Source: a virus. Taken from it: DNA of 46,806 nucleotides. Numbering within the stretch: position 1 is the stretch's first letter; the number at the start of each line of letters is the position of its first letter. Below are positions 30,361 through 37,240 of the stretch, piece by piece. Under the pieces are notes generated by a model. The model made no database searches, was not told where the DNA came from, and was given only the letters and a program-made list of their open reading frames with translations. The stretch lies in the IMG/VR virus record IMGVR_UViG_3300050821_000641, positions 1 to 46,806 of that record. The stretch is one strand, 5' to 3'. Both the position numbers and the translations under genes were made by a program.

Positions 30361-30389
30361 ATTCTAACACGACTTCTGATATTTGTCAA
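30361..30389 (-). promoter_or_regulatory. RNA-operon promoter P2
   Basis: -35 TTGACA and -10 TAGAAT, 17-bp spacer, followed by GGTTTCA. The -35 contains the stop codon of the 100-aa gene. The start falls next to the tRNA-Arg(TCT) 5' end. Confidence 0.85.
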
Positions 30390-30688
30390 GCTAAATCTTT
30401 CAGAAGTTCAAAATATTTTTCAGGTATCGCCGCTCCGCTGACAACTACAGTCCGATCCGGAAACTGCAAAGTTCCTTTCTTCTGAATCTCTGGTTTATCT
30501 TTCCAGCCGTAGTCGTAAACTCCGACGACGGTAATTGACCAACAGGGTTTGTTATCCCACGAATCTTTCCGTGGCTTAATAGCCAGAACCTTTCCAATCT
30601 TAAGGACAGCGCAACGACCGAGAGCAGAAGAGTAGACGATGTAGTCGCCTACCGTTATATCCCGACCGAGTTTGTCTTTCGGCACCAT
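30386..30688 (-). CDS. Small conserved phage protein, KOW/SH3-like
   Basis: A 100-aa protein. LGRDITVGDYIVYSSALGRC and AVLKIGKVLAIKPRK look like a small beta-barrel of the type found in phage proteins with KOW-like folds. The ATG follows the tRNA-Thr(TGT) CCA after 6 nt, with no ribosome-binding site. The 3' end carries promoter P2. The role is unknown. Confidence 0.75.
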   Translation of the reverse strand: MVPKDKLGRDITVGDYIVYSSALGRCAVLKIGKVLAIKPRKDSWDNKPCWSITVVGVYDYGWKDKPEIQKKGTLQFPDRTVVVSGAAIPEKYFELLKDLA

Positions 30689-30694
30689 AATGTT

Positions 30695-30768
30695 TGGAGC
30701 ACAATGGACGATTCGAACGCCCGCGACTAAGGTACAAGCTTAGCATACTGCCGCTATATGAATCGTGC
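30695..30768 (-). tRNA. tRNA-Thr (TGT)
   Basis: Loop CTTGTAC reads ACA. Acceptor GCACGAT/ATTGTGC. It is the first tRNA of the operon, about 17 nt from the P1 start. Confidence 0.95.
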
Positions 30769-30791
30769 TCTGCCTTCCCGACCCTGAAACC

Positions 30792-30819
30792 ATTCTACCA
30801 CGGATACGGAATTTGTCAA
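30792..30819 (-). promoter_or_regulatory. RNA-operon promoter P1
   Basis: -35 TTGACA and -10 TAGAAT with a 16-bp spacer, followed by GGTTTCA exactly as in P2. It drives tRNA-Thr(TGT) and downstream genes. Confidence 0.85.
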
Positions 30820-30827
30820 GCTTTATT

Positions 30828-30998
30828 TTATAGCTTAGATGCAACAGATGTCTCGACCTTCGTCGCGACTGCCTTCACCGATGCTTCGTATGACGCTAGC
30901 TTGGCCTGTGCCGCTGCCAGCTTCGCCTTGTTCTTGATGCGGCCTACTCCGAATCCCGCTGCCGATGCTGCTAGAAGTAAAAGTATTCCGTGAATCAT
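30828..30998 (-). CDS. 56-aa small membrane protein
   Basis: MIHGILLLLAASAAGFGVGR gives a transmembrane helix, then a charged Ala/Lys helix to VASKL. AGGGAG lies before the ATG. The stop lies just upstream of P1. It was missed by longer overlapping frames. Function unknown. Confidence 0.75.
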   Translation of the reverse strand: MIHGILLLLAASAAGFGVGRIKNKAKLAAAQAKLASYEASVKAVATKVETSVASKL

Positions 30999-31015
30999 TT
31001 TCTTCTCCCTCAGTC

Positions 31016-31288
31016 TTAATTACCCTGACGAGCATAATGTCGAGCCCTGTCCAGATACGAAAAACTCTGACGTATGAAGACGGCCACAGCTTTGCCGCTC
31101 GTGCTAAACCCCTGGCGGCGGTGGAGATACTGTACTTCTTCATACGGACCAGCCGGGTATGGGCGGTCTGCCCGTAACCCCTGTGTATAGTATAGGTTAC
31201 AGGCGAAATAGCGTACCTGCGTGTAATTTCTTGTTGCCAAGGCAAATGCAACTGGCTCAGGGATGGCTATGGGGCGACCGTACTCCAC
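31016..31288 (-). CDS. Possible 90-aa protein upstream of the small membrane gene
   Basis: A GTG-started frame without a clear ribosome-binding site, ending 17 nt before the 56-aa gene. The sequence reads like protein (LATRNYTQVRYFACNLYYTQ, GKAVAVFIRQSFSYLDRARH) and its codon use resembles its neighbours. An overlapping frame to 31251 looks random. The start is uncertain. Confidence 0.45.
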   Translation of the reverse strand: MEYGRPIAIPEPVAFALATRNYTQVRYFACNLYYTQGLRADRPYPAGPYEEVQYLHRRQGFSTSGKAVAVFIRQSFSYLDRARHYARQGN

Positions 31289-31328
31289 CCAAAGGACTTT
31301 AAGTCATTTCTTTTCAACGACATACAGA

Positions 31329-31349
31329 GGTACTAGTACTCACAGTACT
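31329..31349. promoter_or_regulatory. GTAC-box cluster
   Basis: GGTACTAGTACTCACAGTACT: three GTAC cores spaced like the operator-like boxes ahead of early promoters. It lies upstream of the 90-aa minus-strand frame. Confidence 0.4.
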
Positions 31350-31775
31350 CTAAGCAAGTCGAGGGCCAATCGCTAAGTCCTTTAGAATCAGACACAGCAA
31401 TCACATGGCCGAACCGCGAGCTAACTTCATTGCGCCGGTTTATTGCGCGAAGTGCTCTCGATTGAGTCGGTTGCGCAGCAAATGTTATTCAATACGCTAT
31501 TGAATCACACCGAATGCGGCGCACAATTCATTTAAATCGTTGAAAACAAAGAATTTAGCAAAATATTTCGAAATTTTTCGATTATTTATGTGAGTTTGGT
31601 ATTGAAAATGTCCGAACGTTGTTCGTCTCTTGCGTTGCGGCTAAGTGTATTAGACTCTTGGTCTTGGGCCGTTAGTTATTCGCAATAGGTCCAGCTTATG
31701 TTATGAGGTCAAGGTCGAGAGATTCTCACACGCCCGGCTTTACGGTATTGTCCCAGAGTTGATCTGACGCCCACC

Positions 31776-31804
31776 TATAAGATGCCTAGGTTGTGTCATG
31801 ACTT
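31776..31804 (-). repeat. 29-bp motif, copy 1 (minus orientation)
   Basis: Its reverse complement equals 41466-41494 base for base (begins AAGTCATGACACAACC, ends CATCTTATA). A shorter related copy lies at 41062. Confidence 0.85.
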
Positions 31805-32113
31805 ATCGTTTATAGATTAACCGCATGATTCAATTGATCTTATGCGTTGCGGGAAATACCTCATTCAATATTCAAGAATACTGAATGACCTGCTCTTGAG
31901 AGCAAGCTATCTTTGTTAGGATGCCCTCAAGCGCATAACCGGCACGATGATGCCAGTTGAACGATAGGATTAGCTTAAGAGGCATCTTGTTACCGGAACG
32001 CTAACGCGGTCGCGTGTCGAGCGCGGATCACCCTCAAATTGTACCATTGGCCTTCGCTTTACTTTCGAAGTGTATGAGGATAGTGTCACCAGAATGCTGT
32101 CACCAGCCTGTCA

Positions 32114-32274
32114 AAGACGAGAGAGATTACCGTGTTTAACTCTTATGTATAACGAATGTGACCCTTTATTATTGATAATAAAAGACTTAGCTATTTTAGT
32201 CTAATTTACGCTCAATTATTATAATTAGTCGAGCGCGTTAAATTAAGCAAAGTTAAGCTAATTTCTCTCGTCTT
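32114..32274. other. AT-rich segment bounded by 16-bp inverted repeats, origin candidate
   Basis: AAGACGAGAGAGATTA (32114-32129) is inverted with one mismatch at 32259-32274. Between them are palindromes TTTATTAT/ATAATAAA, AGACT/AGTCT and AATTATTATAATT. There is no coding frame. Confidence 0.45.
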
Positions 32275-32355
32275 ACTAGGAATGCCCCTTTGGTGACAGA
32301 ATGTGCCTCTGACCCGCGCCAGTATTGGCTACATACACATGACCATGACTCTGTT

Positions 32356-32478
32356 TACATGTGGATGGAGTTGAACTCCATCCATGTGTATGACACATAC
32401 ATGTGAATGGAGTTCAACTCCATCCATGTGTATATTGCACGAACGGCATGTGTATGAAGTTGGATGTGTATGAAGTTG
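32356..32478. repeat. Paired 35-bp palindromes and half-site repeats
   Basis: Two near-identical palindromes centred on GGAGTTGAACTCC and GGAGTTCAACTCC occur 42 bp apart (32356-32390 and 32397-32433). They are followed by two tandem copies of ATGTGTATGAAGTTG at 32449 and 32465. All lie just upstream of the strongest early promoter. Confidence 0.8.
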
Positions 32479-32510
32479 AACAGAATTCTGTCACCAGATT
32501 AAAATGCCTC

Positions 32511-32539
32511 TTGACACATGTATGAGACGATGATAATAT
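32511..32539 (+). promoter_or_regulatory. Strong early promoter
   Basis: -35 TTGACA, 17-bp spacer, -10 TAATAT, close to the sigma70 consensus. The spacer overlaps an ACATGTATGA box related to the upstream palindromes, which suggests repression or activation there. Confidence 0.9.
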
Positions 32540-32568
32540 CTCCAGATGGGCACAGGAGACCCCAACTA

Positions 32569-32997
32569 ATGAGTAACCAACCGACAGTATCAGACTTGAA
32601 AGAGAGGATCATCACGTCGATTAAGCAGTTCGAGACCAATGCTGTAATGCTAGAATCAACCGGCGGATCAGTCAACCGCACCCGAAGATCACTTCGCAAT
32701 AGGTATAGCACTCCAGATGGACGAGAAGCATACAATCAACTGATATCAGAGAACGAGATTCACGAGCAGGGCTCAGGACGCCCCGGAGACCCGATTATTG
32801 TCGTGCTCGGCCCGAAGCCTATCGATAAGCCAATCGTTCCTCAACCGTGGTCATTCATCGAACAGATGAGCCTGATAGATTTTATCCTGAGAATCCAAAG
32901 CGAATATGAATCGAAGGGCTGGAGCATCGAAACTCTAGACATCAGGGCAGAGCTTAAGAAGGCGCTCTCTTCGTACCAGCCTGAACGACCGTACTAA
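32569..32997 (+). CDS. First early protein, unknown
   Basis: A 142-aa protein. The ATG at 32569 is used because AGGAGA lies 9 nt upstream; an earlier in-frame ATG is inside the promoter. The start is MSNQPTVSDLKERIITSIKQ. Helical and charged, with a Pro-rich centre (VVLGPKPIDKPIVPQPW). First gene behind the strongest promoter, so a candidate host-takeover protein. Confidence 0.75.
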   Translation: MSNQPTVSDLKERIITSIKQFETNAVMLESTGGSVNRTRRSLRNRYSTPDGREAYNQLISENEIHEQGSGRPGDPIIVVLGPKPIDKPIVPQPWSFIEQMSLIDFILRIQSEYESKGWSIETLDIRAELKKALSSYQPERPY

Positions 32998-33055
32998 GGT
33001 ACTATCAAAAGAGTACCAACGGTCTATTGCCTCTGTTAGATGGCTCAGGTAAAAT
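32991..33055 (+). promoter_or_regulatory. Early promoter with GTAC boxes
   Basis: GTACTAAGGTACTATC and a further GTAC core (33013) precede -35 TTGCCT (33027) and -10 TAAAAT (33050), 17-bp spacer. The following GTCTTTAGAAAGTGAGGAC is repeated at the 33545 promoter. Confidence 0.75.
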
Positions 33056-33076
33056 GTCTTTAGAAAGTGAGGACAC

Positions 33077-33208
33077 ATGACACGGATCATTCGAGCAATT
33101 GGATTAACTCTCGGAGACATCGCATACGACCGCAACCTGCTCAACGCGGCATCCTTCTGCTATTACCGGATCGCTGGATATCCTCGCCGGATGAAGGTGA
33201 GCCAGTAA
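33077..33208 (+). CDS. 43-aa early protein
   Basis: MTRIIRAIGLTLGDIAYDRN then FCYYRIAGYPRRMKVSQ. GTGAGGACAC gives the ribosome-binding site. Its stop overlaps the next start (TAATG). Basic, unknown. Confidence 0.7.
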   Translation: MTRIIRAIGLTLGDIAYDRNLLNAASFCYYRIAGYPRRMKVSQ

Positions 33209-33531
33209 TGTCAGTCAAAATGAGACAAGAGGTCGAGCGTAAAATCGCAACCGCATTCATCAAGTCCGCTCTCGACGCCGATTATGAGATCAGCATTAAT
33301 AACGGCGGTGACGAAGACGAGACCGAACCTCTGTTCGATCAGACTAGCATTCTCAACGCGATGTTCCAGACCGACGAAGAGCACCTGTATCTGTGGAAGA
33401 ATAGCAAGATCGTCGGTTGGGTCTTCTTTGTATACGGTAACGACGGATGGGACGTTATCAGCGATTATACGACCAACCTCGAACCGCTGATGGCCGAGGC
33501 GAACAAGATCAGCGAGTACTACTCAGATTGA
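33208..33531 (+). CDS. 107-aa acidic early protein
   Basis: MSVKMRQEVERKIATAFIKS, with an acidic stretch NNGGDEDETEP and a hydrophobic centre KIVGWVFFVYGNDG. The start is set by the TAATG overlap, not by the longer GTG frame. Family unknown. Confidence 0.75.
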   Translation: MSVKMRQEVERKIATAFIKSALDADYEISINNGGDEDETEPLFDQTSILNAMFQTDEEHLYLWKNSKIVGWVFFVYGNDGWDVISDYTTNLEPLMAEANKISEYYSD

Positions 33532-33537
33532 ACCTAA

Positions 33538-33573
33538 AGTACTATTGCCCTATTTCACGGCCTCAAGTAAAAT
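33538..33573 (+). promoter_or_regulatory. Early promoter with a GTAC box
   Basis: AAAGTACTA box, -35 TTGCCC (33545), 17-bp spacer, -10 TAAAAT (33568). The downstream leader matches the 33027 promoter. Confidence 0.8.
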
Positions 33574-33599
33574 GTCTTTAGAAAGTGAGGACATCGAAA

Positions 33600-33809
33600 A
33601 TGTACACCGACATCGACTTCAAGACAAAGAAGGCGCTCAAGGAAGCGGTCGCATCCGGTAAGCAGGTGACAACCTTTCAACCGGGGCCGTTTCCAGCAAC
33701 TCGCGACGGTCGCATCGCGTTAGAAGGACCGCACTATCCAGCGCCCCACTCATGGTACGCGTCAGCTATCGTCAAGGACGGCGTTATCGTTCCGGGAAGC
33801 GTGAAGTAG
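33600..33809 (+). CDS. 69-aa small phage protein (EGPHYPxPHxWYA type)
   Basis: The ATG follows GTGAGG by 9 nt. GPFPATRDGRIALEGPHYPA and PHSWYASAIVKDG match a motif pattern found in many small phage proteins. Compact beta fold likely; function unknown. Confidence 0.75.
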   Translation: MYTDIDFKTKKALKEAVASGKQVTTFQPGPFPATRDGRIALEGPHYPAPHSWYASAIVKDGVIVPGSVK

Positions 33810-33880
33810 TGTCTTGCACTCCACGTTTGCCTTGTAATCAGAAATACTGTTACGGACACTGTTCAAATCAGGAGCGTAAA

Positions 33881-34099
33881 ATGGTATACGGAACCATTCT
33901 CGACTCAAAACCAGTTCGAACTTCATTCGGCATGGAATACCGTGTCATGTACGATTCTAATCCGGAAGCCAAAGCTCAATCAGGTTGCGCCGGTCCGGGA
34001 ATCTCTGGTGAACAGTTCAAACCCGGAGACCGCGTTCAACTAGCATACGAGACCGGAACGTCATTCGGACTGTGGTTCATTATAGGGAAGGTGTACTAA
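33881..34099 (+). CDS. 72-aa small early protein
   Basis: MVYGTILDSKPVRTSFGMEY, then GEQFKPGDRVQLAYETG; a small beta-barrel is likely. CAGGAGCG precedes the ATG. The gap 33810-33880 shows no gene. Confidence 0.7.
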   Translation: MVYGTILDSKPVRTSFGMEYRVMYDSNPEAKAQSGCAGPGISGEQFKPGDRVQLAYETGTSFGLWFIIGKVY

Positions 34100-34770
34100 T
34101 GAAGATCGAGCGCGTTCCCGTAATCGGCAATGAGAAAAGCAGGTACGCTTTCAGTCACGAGGGCAACCTGATAGCGCACATCGAACGCATTAGTTCAAAC
34201 CGATGGTATATCCGGAAGACTAACGGTATTGTCGGCGTTGTATCTAGCAAGGCGCGGGCAGTCAGGACTCTAGCGCGGTCTATCGGCATTGATATTCCAT
34301 ACGAATACAAACGCAGGACTCAGACAATGCTGCCTGTTAAACGTGAGCATCCTGCTGGCCGGTTCGAAAATGAGACGAACGACTGTACCGTATGCGCATT
34401 AGCAAATGCTACACCATTGACGTACTCCGAAGCTCACGCTCTATTGAAACAAGAGGGCCGCGTTGATCGCGACGGATTCAGGTTTGGTCCGTGGATGCGC
34501 AAGATAGCGCGTCTCGATTCGTTTAACGGTCTCAAGTTTACGTGCGTATTCGATTGGATCAACTGCGACAAGCCTGACCTGGCTATATGCTGCGGGAAAT
34601 TCCAGCGCCGGTTTACGATTAACCAATTCATTAAGTCGAACCCCAGTGGTAACTATATCATTATCGTCAAAAGACACACGTTCGCAGTCTCCGATGGAAC
34701 TATCATCGATGCCGTACGCAACGGAGCGCGTAAGAATATAGAACAAATTTTTAAGGTGGAGTCGATATGA
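34099..34770 (+). CDS. Papain/C39-like cysteine peptidase-fold protein
   Basis: A 223-aa protein coupled by TAATG. NETNDCTVCALANATPLTYS (around residues 94-113) has the Cys of an NDC-type active site, and IIVKRHTFAVSDGTIIDAV near residue 200 supplies the His and Asp. These patterns occur in phage cysteine-peptidase-like proteins. The N-terminal 80 residues form a basic arm. Peptidase or transglutaminase-like action is plausible; the substrate is unknown. Confidence 0.7.
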   Translation: MKIERVPVIGNEKSRYAFSHEGNLIAHIERISSNRWYIRKTNGIVGVVSSKARAVRTLARSIGIDIPYEYKRRTQTMLPVKREHPAGRFENETNDCTVCALANATPLTYSEAHALLKQEGRVDRDGFRFGPWMRKIARLDSFNGLKFTCVFDWINCDKPDLAICCGKFQRRFTINQFIKSNPSGNYIIIVKRHTFAVSDGTIIDAVRNGARKNIEQIFKVESI

Positions 34771-34850
34771 AGATGGTCTTCCGCATATTCTGGACTGCGG
34801 TATGCGTTGTATCATTAGTAATGTTTCTCATATTTGTCATCTGGAGATAA
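34767..34850 (+). CDS. 27-aa single-span membrane peptide
   Basis: MKMVFRIFWTAVCVVSLVMF then LIFVIWR. Its ATG overlaps the preceding stop (ATGA). Entirely one transmembrane helix. Confidence 0.6.
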   Translation: MKMVFRIFWTAVCVVSLVMFLIFVIWR

Positions 34851-34851
34851 C

Positions 34852-35328
34852 ATGACCGACCGCGATATCGTCAACTTATTTGAACAAGAGCATCCGAAGA
34901 CCGTCGAAGATATTCAATCTCTCGGATTATCTCCTCGATTCCTAGGCGCAGGCTGCTCCCGGAGCGCGTATAAGATCAGCAAGAATCTGGTAGTCAAGAT
35001 TCCGAATGATCCCAAGTCCCGGTATGATCTTCGCCAGTCGGCATCGGAAATTAGCTTTCTGGAAACGGTGCATCTTAGTGAAGACGAGGAAACAAAAGAG
35101 ATCACGGCGCACCTGATGCCACTATATTACGGAAACAAAGAGACCGGTGTCGTCGTAACAAGATACTACCCCGACGCCATTGACGAGTGCGGCAAGCACC
35201 ATGACGAGTTCAACAGACTCAGGAGTTTCTTTAGTGGTTACGGCGTCGGTGATATGCACTCAGGAAATTTTCGCGTAACAGAATCCGGCCAGCTTGTAGC
35301 AATCGATCTTGGATATTCTAACATATAA
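34852..35328 (+). CDS. Protein-kinase-like fold protein
   Basis: A 158-aa protein with GGAGATAAC before the ATG. SRFLGAGCSRSAYK-like glycine loop (near 31-41, read as FLGAGCSRSAY), a lysine in LVVKIP (near 49), a VGDMHSGNF catalytic loop (about 133-141) and AIDLGY (DFG-like, about 151-156). It is shorter than full kinases, so it may be a minimal kinase or a kinase-fold binding protein. Early position suggests modification of host proteins. Confidence 0.75.
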   Translation: MTDRDIVNLFEQEHPKTVEDIQSLGLSPRFLGAGCSRSAYKISKNLVVKIPNDPKSRYDLRQSASEISFLETVHLSEDEETKEITAHLMPLYYGNKETGVVVTRYYPDAIDECGKHHDEFNRLRSFFSGYGVGDMHSGNFRVTESGQLVAIDLGYSNI

Positions 35329-35336
35329 GGAGAAAC

Positions 35337-35534
35337 ATGGCAGACTCAATGGGCAAGAGCAAGGCACGTAAAATCGCAGAACACGTCTATCTTAATCTGT
35401 TAACCGAAGACGGTCTCCGTCTAGTCACCCTGCTAGGTCAGGGCCGGTATTCAGTTCCTCTCGACTCACAGGCATTAGCGGCGTTAGAGGTCGCGATCAG
35501 TGAGGGCATGGAGAAGTTTAAGTACCAAGATTAA
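35337..35534 (+). CDS. 65-aa early protein
   Basis: MADSMGKSKARKIAEHVYLN, then GLRLVTLLGQGRYSVPL. AAGGAG lies 6 nt ahead. Possibly helical DNA- or RNA-binding from its basic N-terminus. Unknown. Confidence 0.7.
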   Translation: MADSMGKSKARKIAEHVYLNLLTEDGLRLVTLLGQGRYSVPLDSQALAALEVAISEGMEKFKYQD

Positions 35535-35582
35535 TTTGGTACTAAAGTACTATTGCAATTAGTACTAGGCTTGTGAGACAAT
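35522..35582 (+). promoter_or_regulatory. Early promoter with GTAC boxes, leaderless start
   Basis: GTACC and GGTACTAAAGTACTA boxes, then -35 TTGCAA (35553) and -10 GACAAT (35577), 18-bp spacer. The ATG lies 7 nt beyond the -10, so the mRNA is probably leaderless. Confidence 0.7.
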
Positions 35583-35588
35583 CTCTAC

Positions 35589-35876
35589 ATGATGAACAGA
35601 CAAAAAGAAGTCAACGACCGCAACCGCGAGATTAAGCGCAAAGCGCAAAAGGTGAACGACGGCCTTTACGCTATCGGTCTCAAGTATTGGGATTATATCC
35701 CGGTGTACGAAATGGACAGCCTGCTAGTCGAGAACGGTTTTGATGCGACCGAAGCGGGCATCTACTGCGGCACCGATAGCAAGATTCACGAGCACGTCGG
35801 AGCGGGAAAATTTTTCTCGATGTCGTATCACAAGATGGAGTCTGGCCGGTTTGAGATCGTAGCGTATCTTAACTAG
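35589..35876 (+). CDS. 95-aa early protein, leaderless start
   Basis: MMNRQKEVNDRNREIKRKAQ, then YCGTDSKIHEHVGAGKFFSM. No ribosome-binding site; the ATG coincides with the predicted start of transcription. A two-methionine start (35589 or 35592). Family unknown. Confidence 0.75.
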   Translation: MMNRQKEVNDRNREIKRKAQKVNDGLYAIGLKYWDYIPVYEMDSLLVENGFDATEAGIYCGTDSKIHEHVGAGKFFSMSYHKMESGRFEIVAYLN

Positions 35877-35880
35877 ATAC

Positions 35881-36009
35881 GCGCAAGAAATTGATTGTAT
35901 TTGTTACGTGACCAGCATCCGCGTGAGCCTGAAAGCGGCGGAGCGCGTAGCATAGAGCTTCTAAACTCTTGACATCGGACGCGGTGTCTGATACAGTCAG
36001 TTTCTTGCG
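35881..36009 (+). other. 129-bp element bounded by 16-bp inverted repeats
   Basis: CGCAAGAAATTGATTG at 35881 is inverted, with two mismatches, at 35994-36009 (CAGTCAGTTTCTTGCG). It contains GC-rich stems and a sigma70-like promoter at 35969-35997. It may be a large cruciform or a small RNA. Confidence 0.45.
35969..35997 (+). promoter_or_regulatory. Early promoter
   Basis: -35 TTGACA, 17-bp spacer, -10 TACAGT. It precedes the gene at 36028. Confidence 0.65.
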
Positions 36010-36027
36010 GGTATCTAAAGGAGACTT

Positions 36028-36228
36028 ATGAAAAAGATTATCGAAACTCTCGAATGTTCGAACCTGAAAGAGTTACAAGAAGCCATCGACACTCTTGTCG
36101 CGCTATCCGGCAACCGGGATGCCGAGACCATTTATCTAGAAGACGGCACCGGAATGAATGTTACTCTCCGTCTAATCGAGACAGTTCTTAGCGACCGCTC
36201 CACAACTTATGACGTGAGGCTTTCTTAA
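36028..36228 (+). CDS. 66-aa early protein
   Basis: MKKIIETLECSNLKELQEAI, then LEDGTGMNVTLRLIETVL. AAAGGAGACTT precedes it. Its stop overlaps the next start. Unknown. Confidence 0.75.
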   Translation: MKKIIETLECSNLKELQEAIDTLVALSGNRDAETIYLEDGTGMNVTLRLIETVLSDRSTTYDVRLS

Positions 36229-36449
36229 TGAAGACTTTGTATCACATGGCAACTCGCGGTAACCTTTACTCTATCGCGCTCCGTCAGGACACGACCGGAT
36301 TTGAAATTGTCGAATATAAGCACGGACGTTTGCAAGGCGTGGCCTATCTTGGACTCGTCGAACGTGAAAACGCGGTCACCGAATATAACAAGCGAATTGA
36401 CGACTCGGCAAAGTACGATCAAATTTATTACACGAAGGCGGTCATATGA
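36228..36449 (+). CDS. 73-aa early protein
   Basis: MKTLYHMATRGNLYSIALRQ, then GFEIVEYKHGRLQGVAY. Coupled by TAATG to its neighbour and by ATGA to the next. Unknown small alpha/beta protein. Confidence 0.75.
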   Translation: MKTLYHMATRGNLYSIALRQDTTGFEIVEYKHGRLQGVAYLGLVERENAVTEYNKRIDDSAKYDQIYYTKAVI

Positions 36450-36523
36450 GAATCAGAACGTCAATCGTAATCGGGCTAGTCGCGGGAATTCTGATTGTAC
36501 TCGCGGCAGCTTTCATCTTATAA
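36446..36523 (+). CDS. 25-aa single-span membrane peptide
   Basis: MRIRTSIVIGLVAGILIVLA then AAFIL: a basic N-terminus and one transmembrane helix. It overlaps the preceding stop by 4 nt. Confidence 0.6.
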   Translation: MRIRTSIVIGLVAGILIVLAAAFIL

Positions 36524-36531
36524 GGAGAGCC

Positions 36532-36942
36532 ATGCTTTCAAAAGAGCAAGTTCAAAGACTGCGAAAAATTTCGGCCTTTATTTTGAAACAGCCGAAACGC
36601 TTTAACATCAAGGAAGGTCTCGTAAACTCATACGAGGCGGTAGGACAGCTTGAGCAACCGCCTTGCGGGACTGCGTGCTGCTACGCTGGTGCTGGTTACA
36701 TTATCGGAAAGAATCTCCGCAACATTAACAAGCTTTACGTGCAGTGGCGAACAGTTCAGGAGTACTCTCAAGAGTTTTTGGGTTTCGGCACCGACTGGGA
36801 GATGCGGGACCGCCTCTTCTATGAGCAAAATTGGCCTGTATTCTACCAGCAGGCTTACACTCAATCAAAATCAGCCAAAGAACGCGCCTTTGTCGGCGCT
36901 GCCCGAATCGAGCACTTTATCGCGACCAACGGAGATGAATAG
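36532..36942 (+). CDS. 136-aa early protein with clustered Cys
   Basis: The ATG at 36532 follows AAGGAGAGC; a longer frame upstream lies on another gene. MLSKEQVQRLRKISAFILKQ, then PPCGTACCYAGAGYIIGKN near residues 43-62. The helical domain with three Cys may bind metal or form disulphides. Unknown. Confidence 0.75.
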   Translation: MLSKEQVQRLRKISAFILKQPKRFNIKEGLVNSYEAVGQLEQPPCGTACCYAGAGYIIGKNLRNINKLYVQWRTVQEYSQEFLGFGTDWEMRDRLFYEQNWPVFYQQAYTQSKSAKERAFVGAARIEHFIATNGDE

Positions 36943-37206
36943 ATGGAAAATCAAAATGAGATTCTCGAACAGGTAACAGCTAACCCGGCAACCTTGCCGA
37001 CACCAAATCCGGGTTGGGTGCCTAAGCGTCCAGAGGCTTATACCAACCGCATCCGCAAGATGTCCGACAAGGCCATCAAAGCGGAAGTCATCCGGCAAGG
37101 TAAGGCAGAGATGAACCGCTCTAACGGCATGGGCGTCATCTTAGCAACCGCGCTCGACATTATGATGAAGGGTCATATCGATGGTCGAGCGCCGTACGTC
37201 CGATAG
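36943..37206 (+). CDS. 87-aa early protein
   Basis: MENQNEILEQVTANPATLPT, then basic RIRKMSDKAIKAEVIRQGKA and IDGRAPYVR. Adjacent to the previous stop, with GGAG in the preceding gene. A nucleic-acid binder is possible. Confidence 0.7.
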   Translation: MENQNEILEQVTANPATLPTPNPGWVPKRPEAYTNRIRKMSDKAIKAEVIRQGKAEMNRSNGMGVILATALDIMMKGHIDGRAPYVR

Positions 37207-37240
37207 GTAGCAGAGAGTAAATCCAAATTCGAGGTATCAA

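Larger units (their letters stand above)
31289..32510. other. Gene-poor divergence region between late/RNA and early genes
   Basis: No convincing gene longer than 60 aa. Minus-strand genes leave it leftwards and early genes rightwards. It holds an AT-rich inverted-repeat segment (32114-32274), a 29-bp motif shared with 41466-41494, repeated CTGTCACCAG boxes (near 32085, 32097 and 32488, with an inverted copy near 32288), and a palindrome array (32356-32478). This is the best place for a replication origin and control region. Confidence 0.7.

Noticed and set aside
30835-31251. A 138-aa frame antisense/overlapping the small membrane and 90-aa frames
   Set aside because: Its sequence is Arg/Ser-rich and random-looking, has no ribosome-binding site, and overlaps a better-supported 56-aa gene with a clear site.
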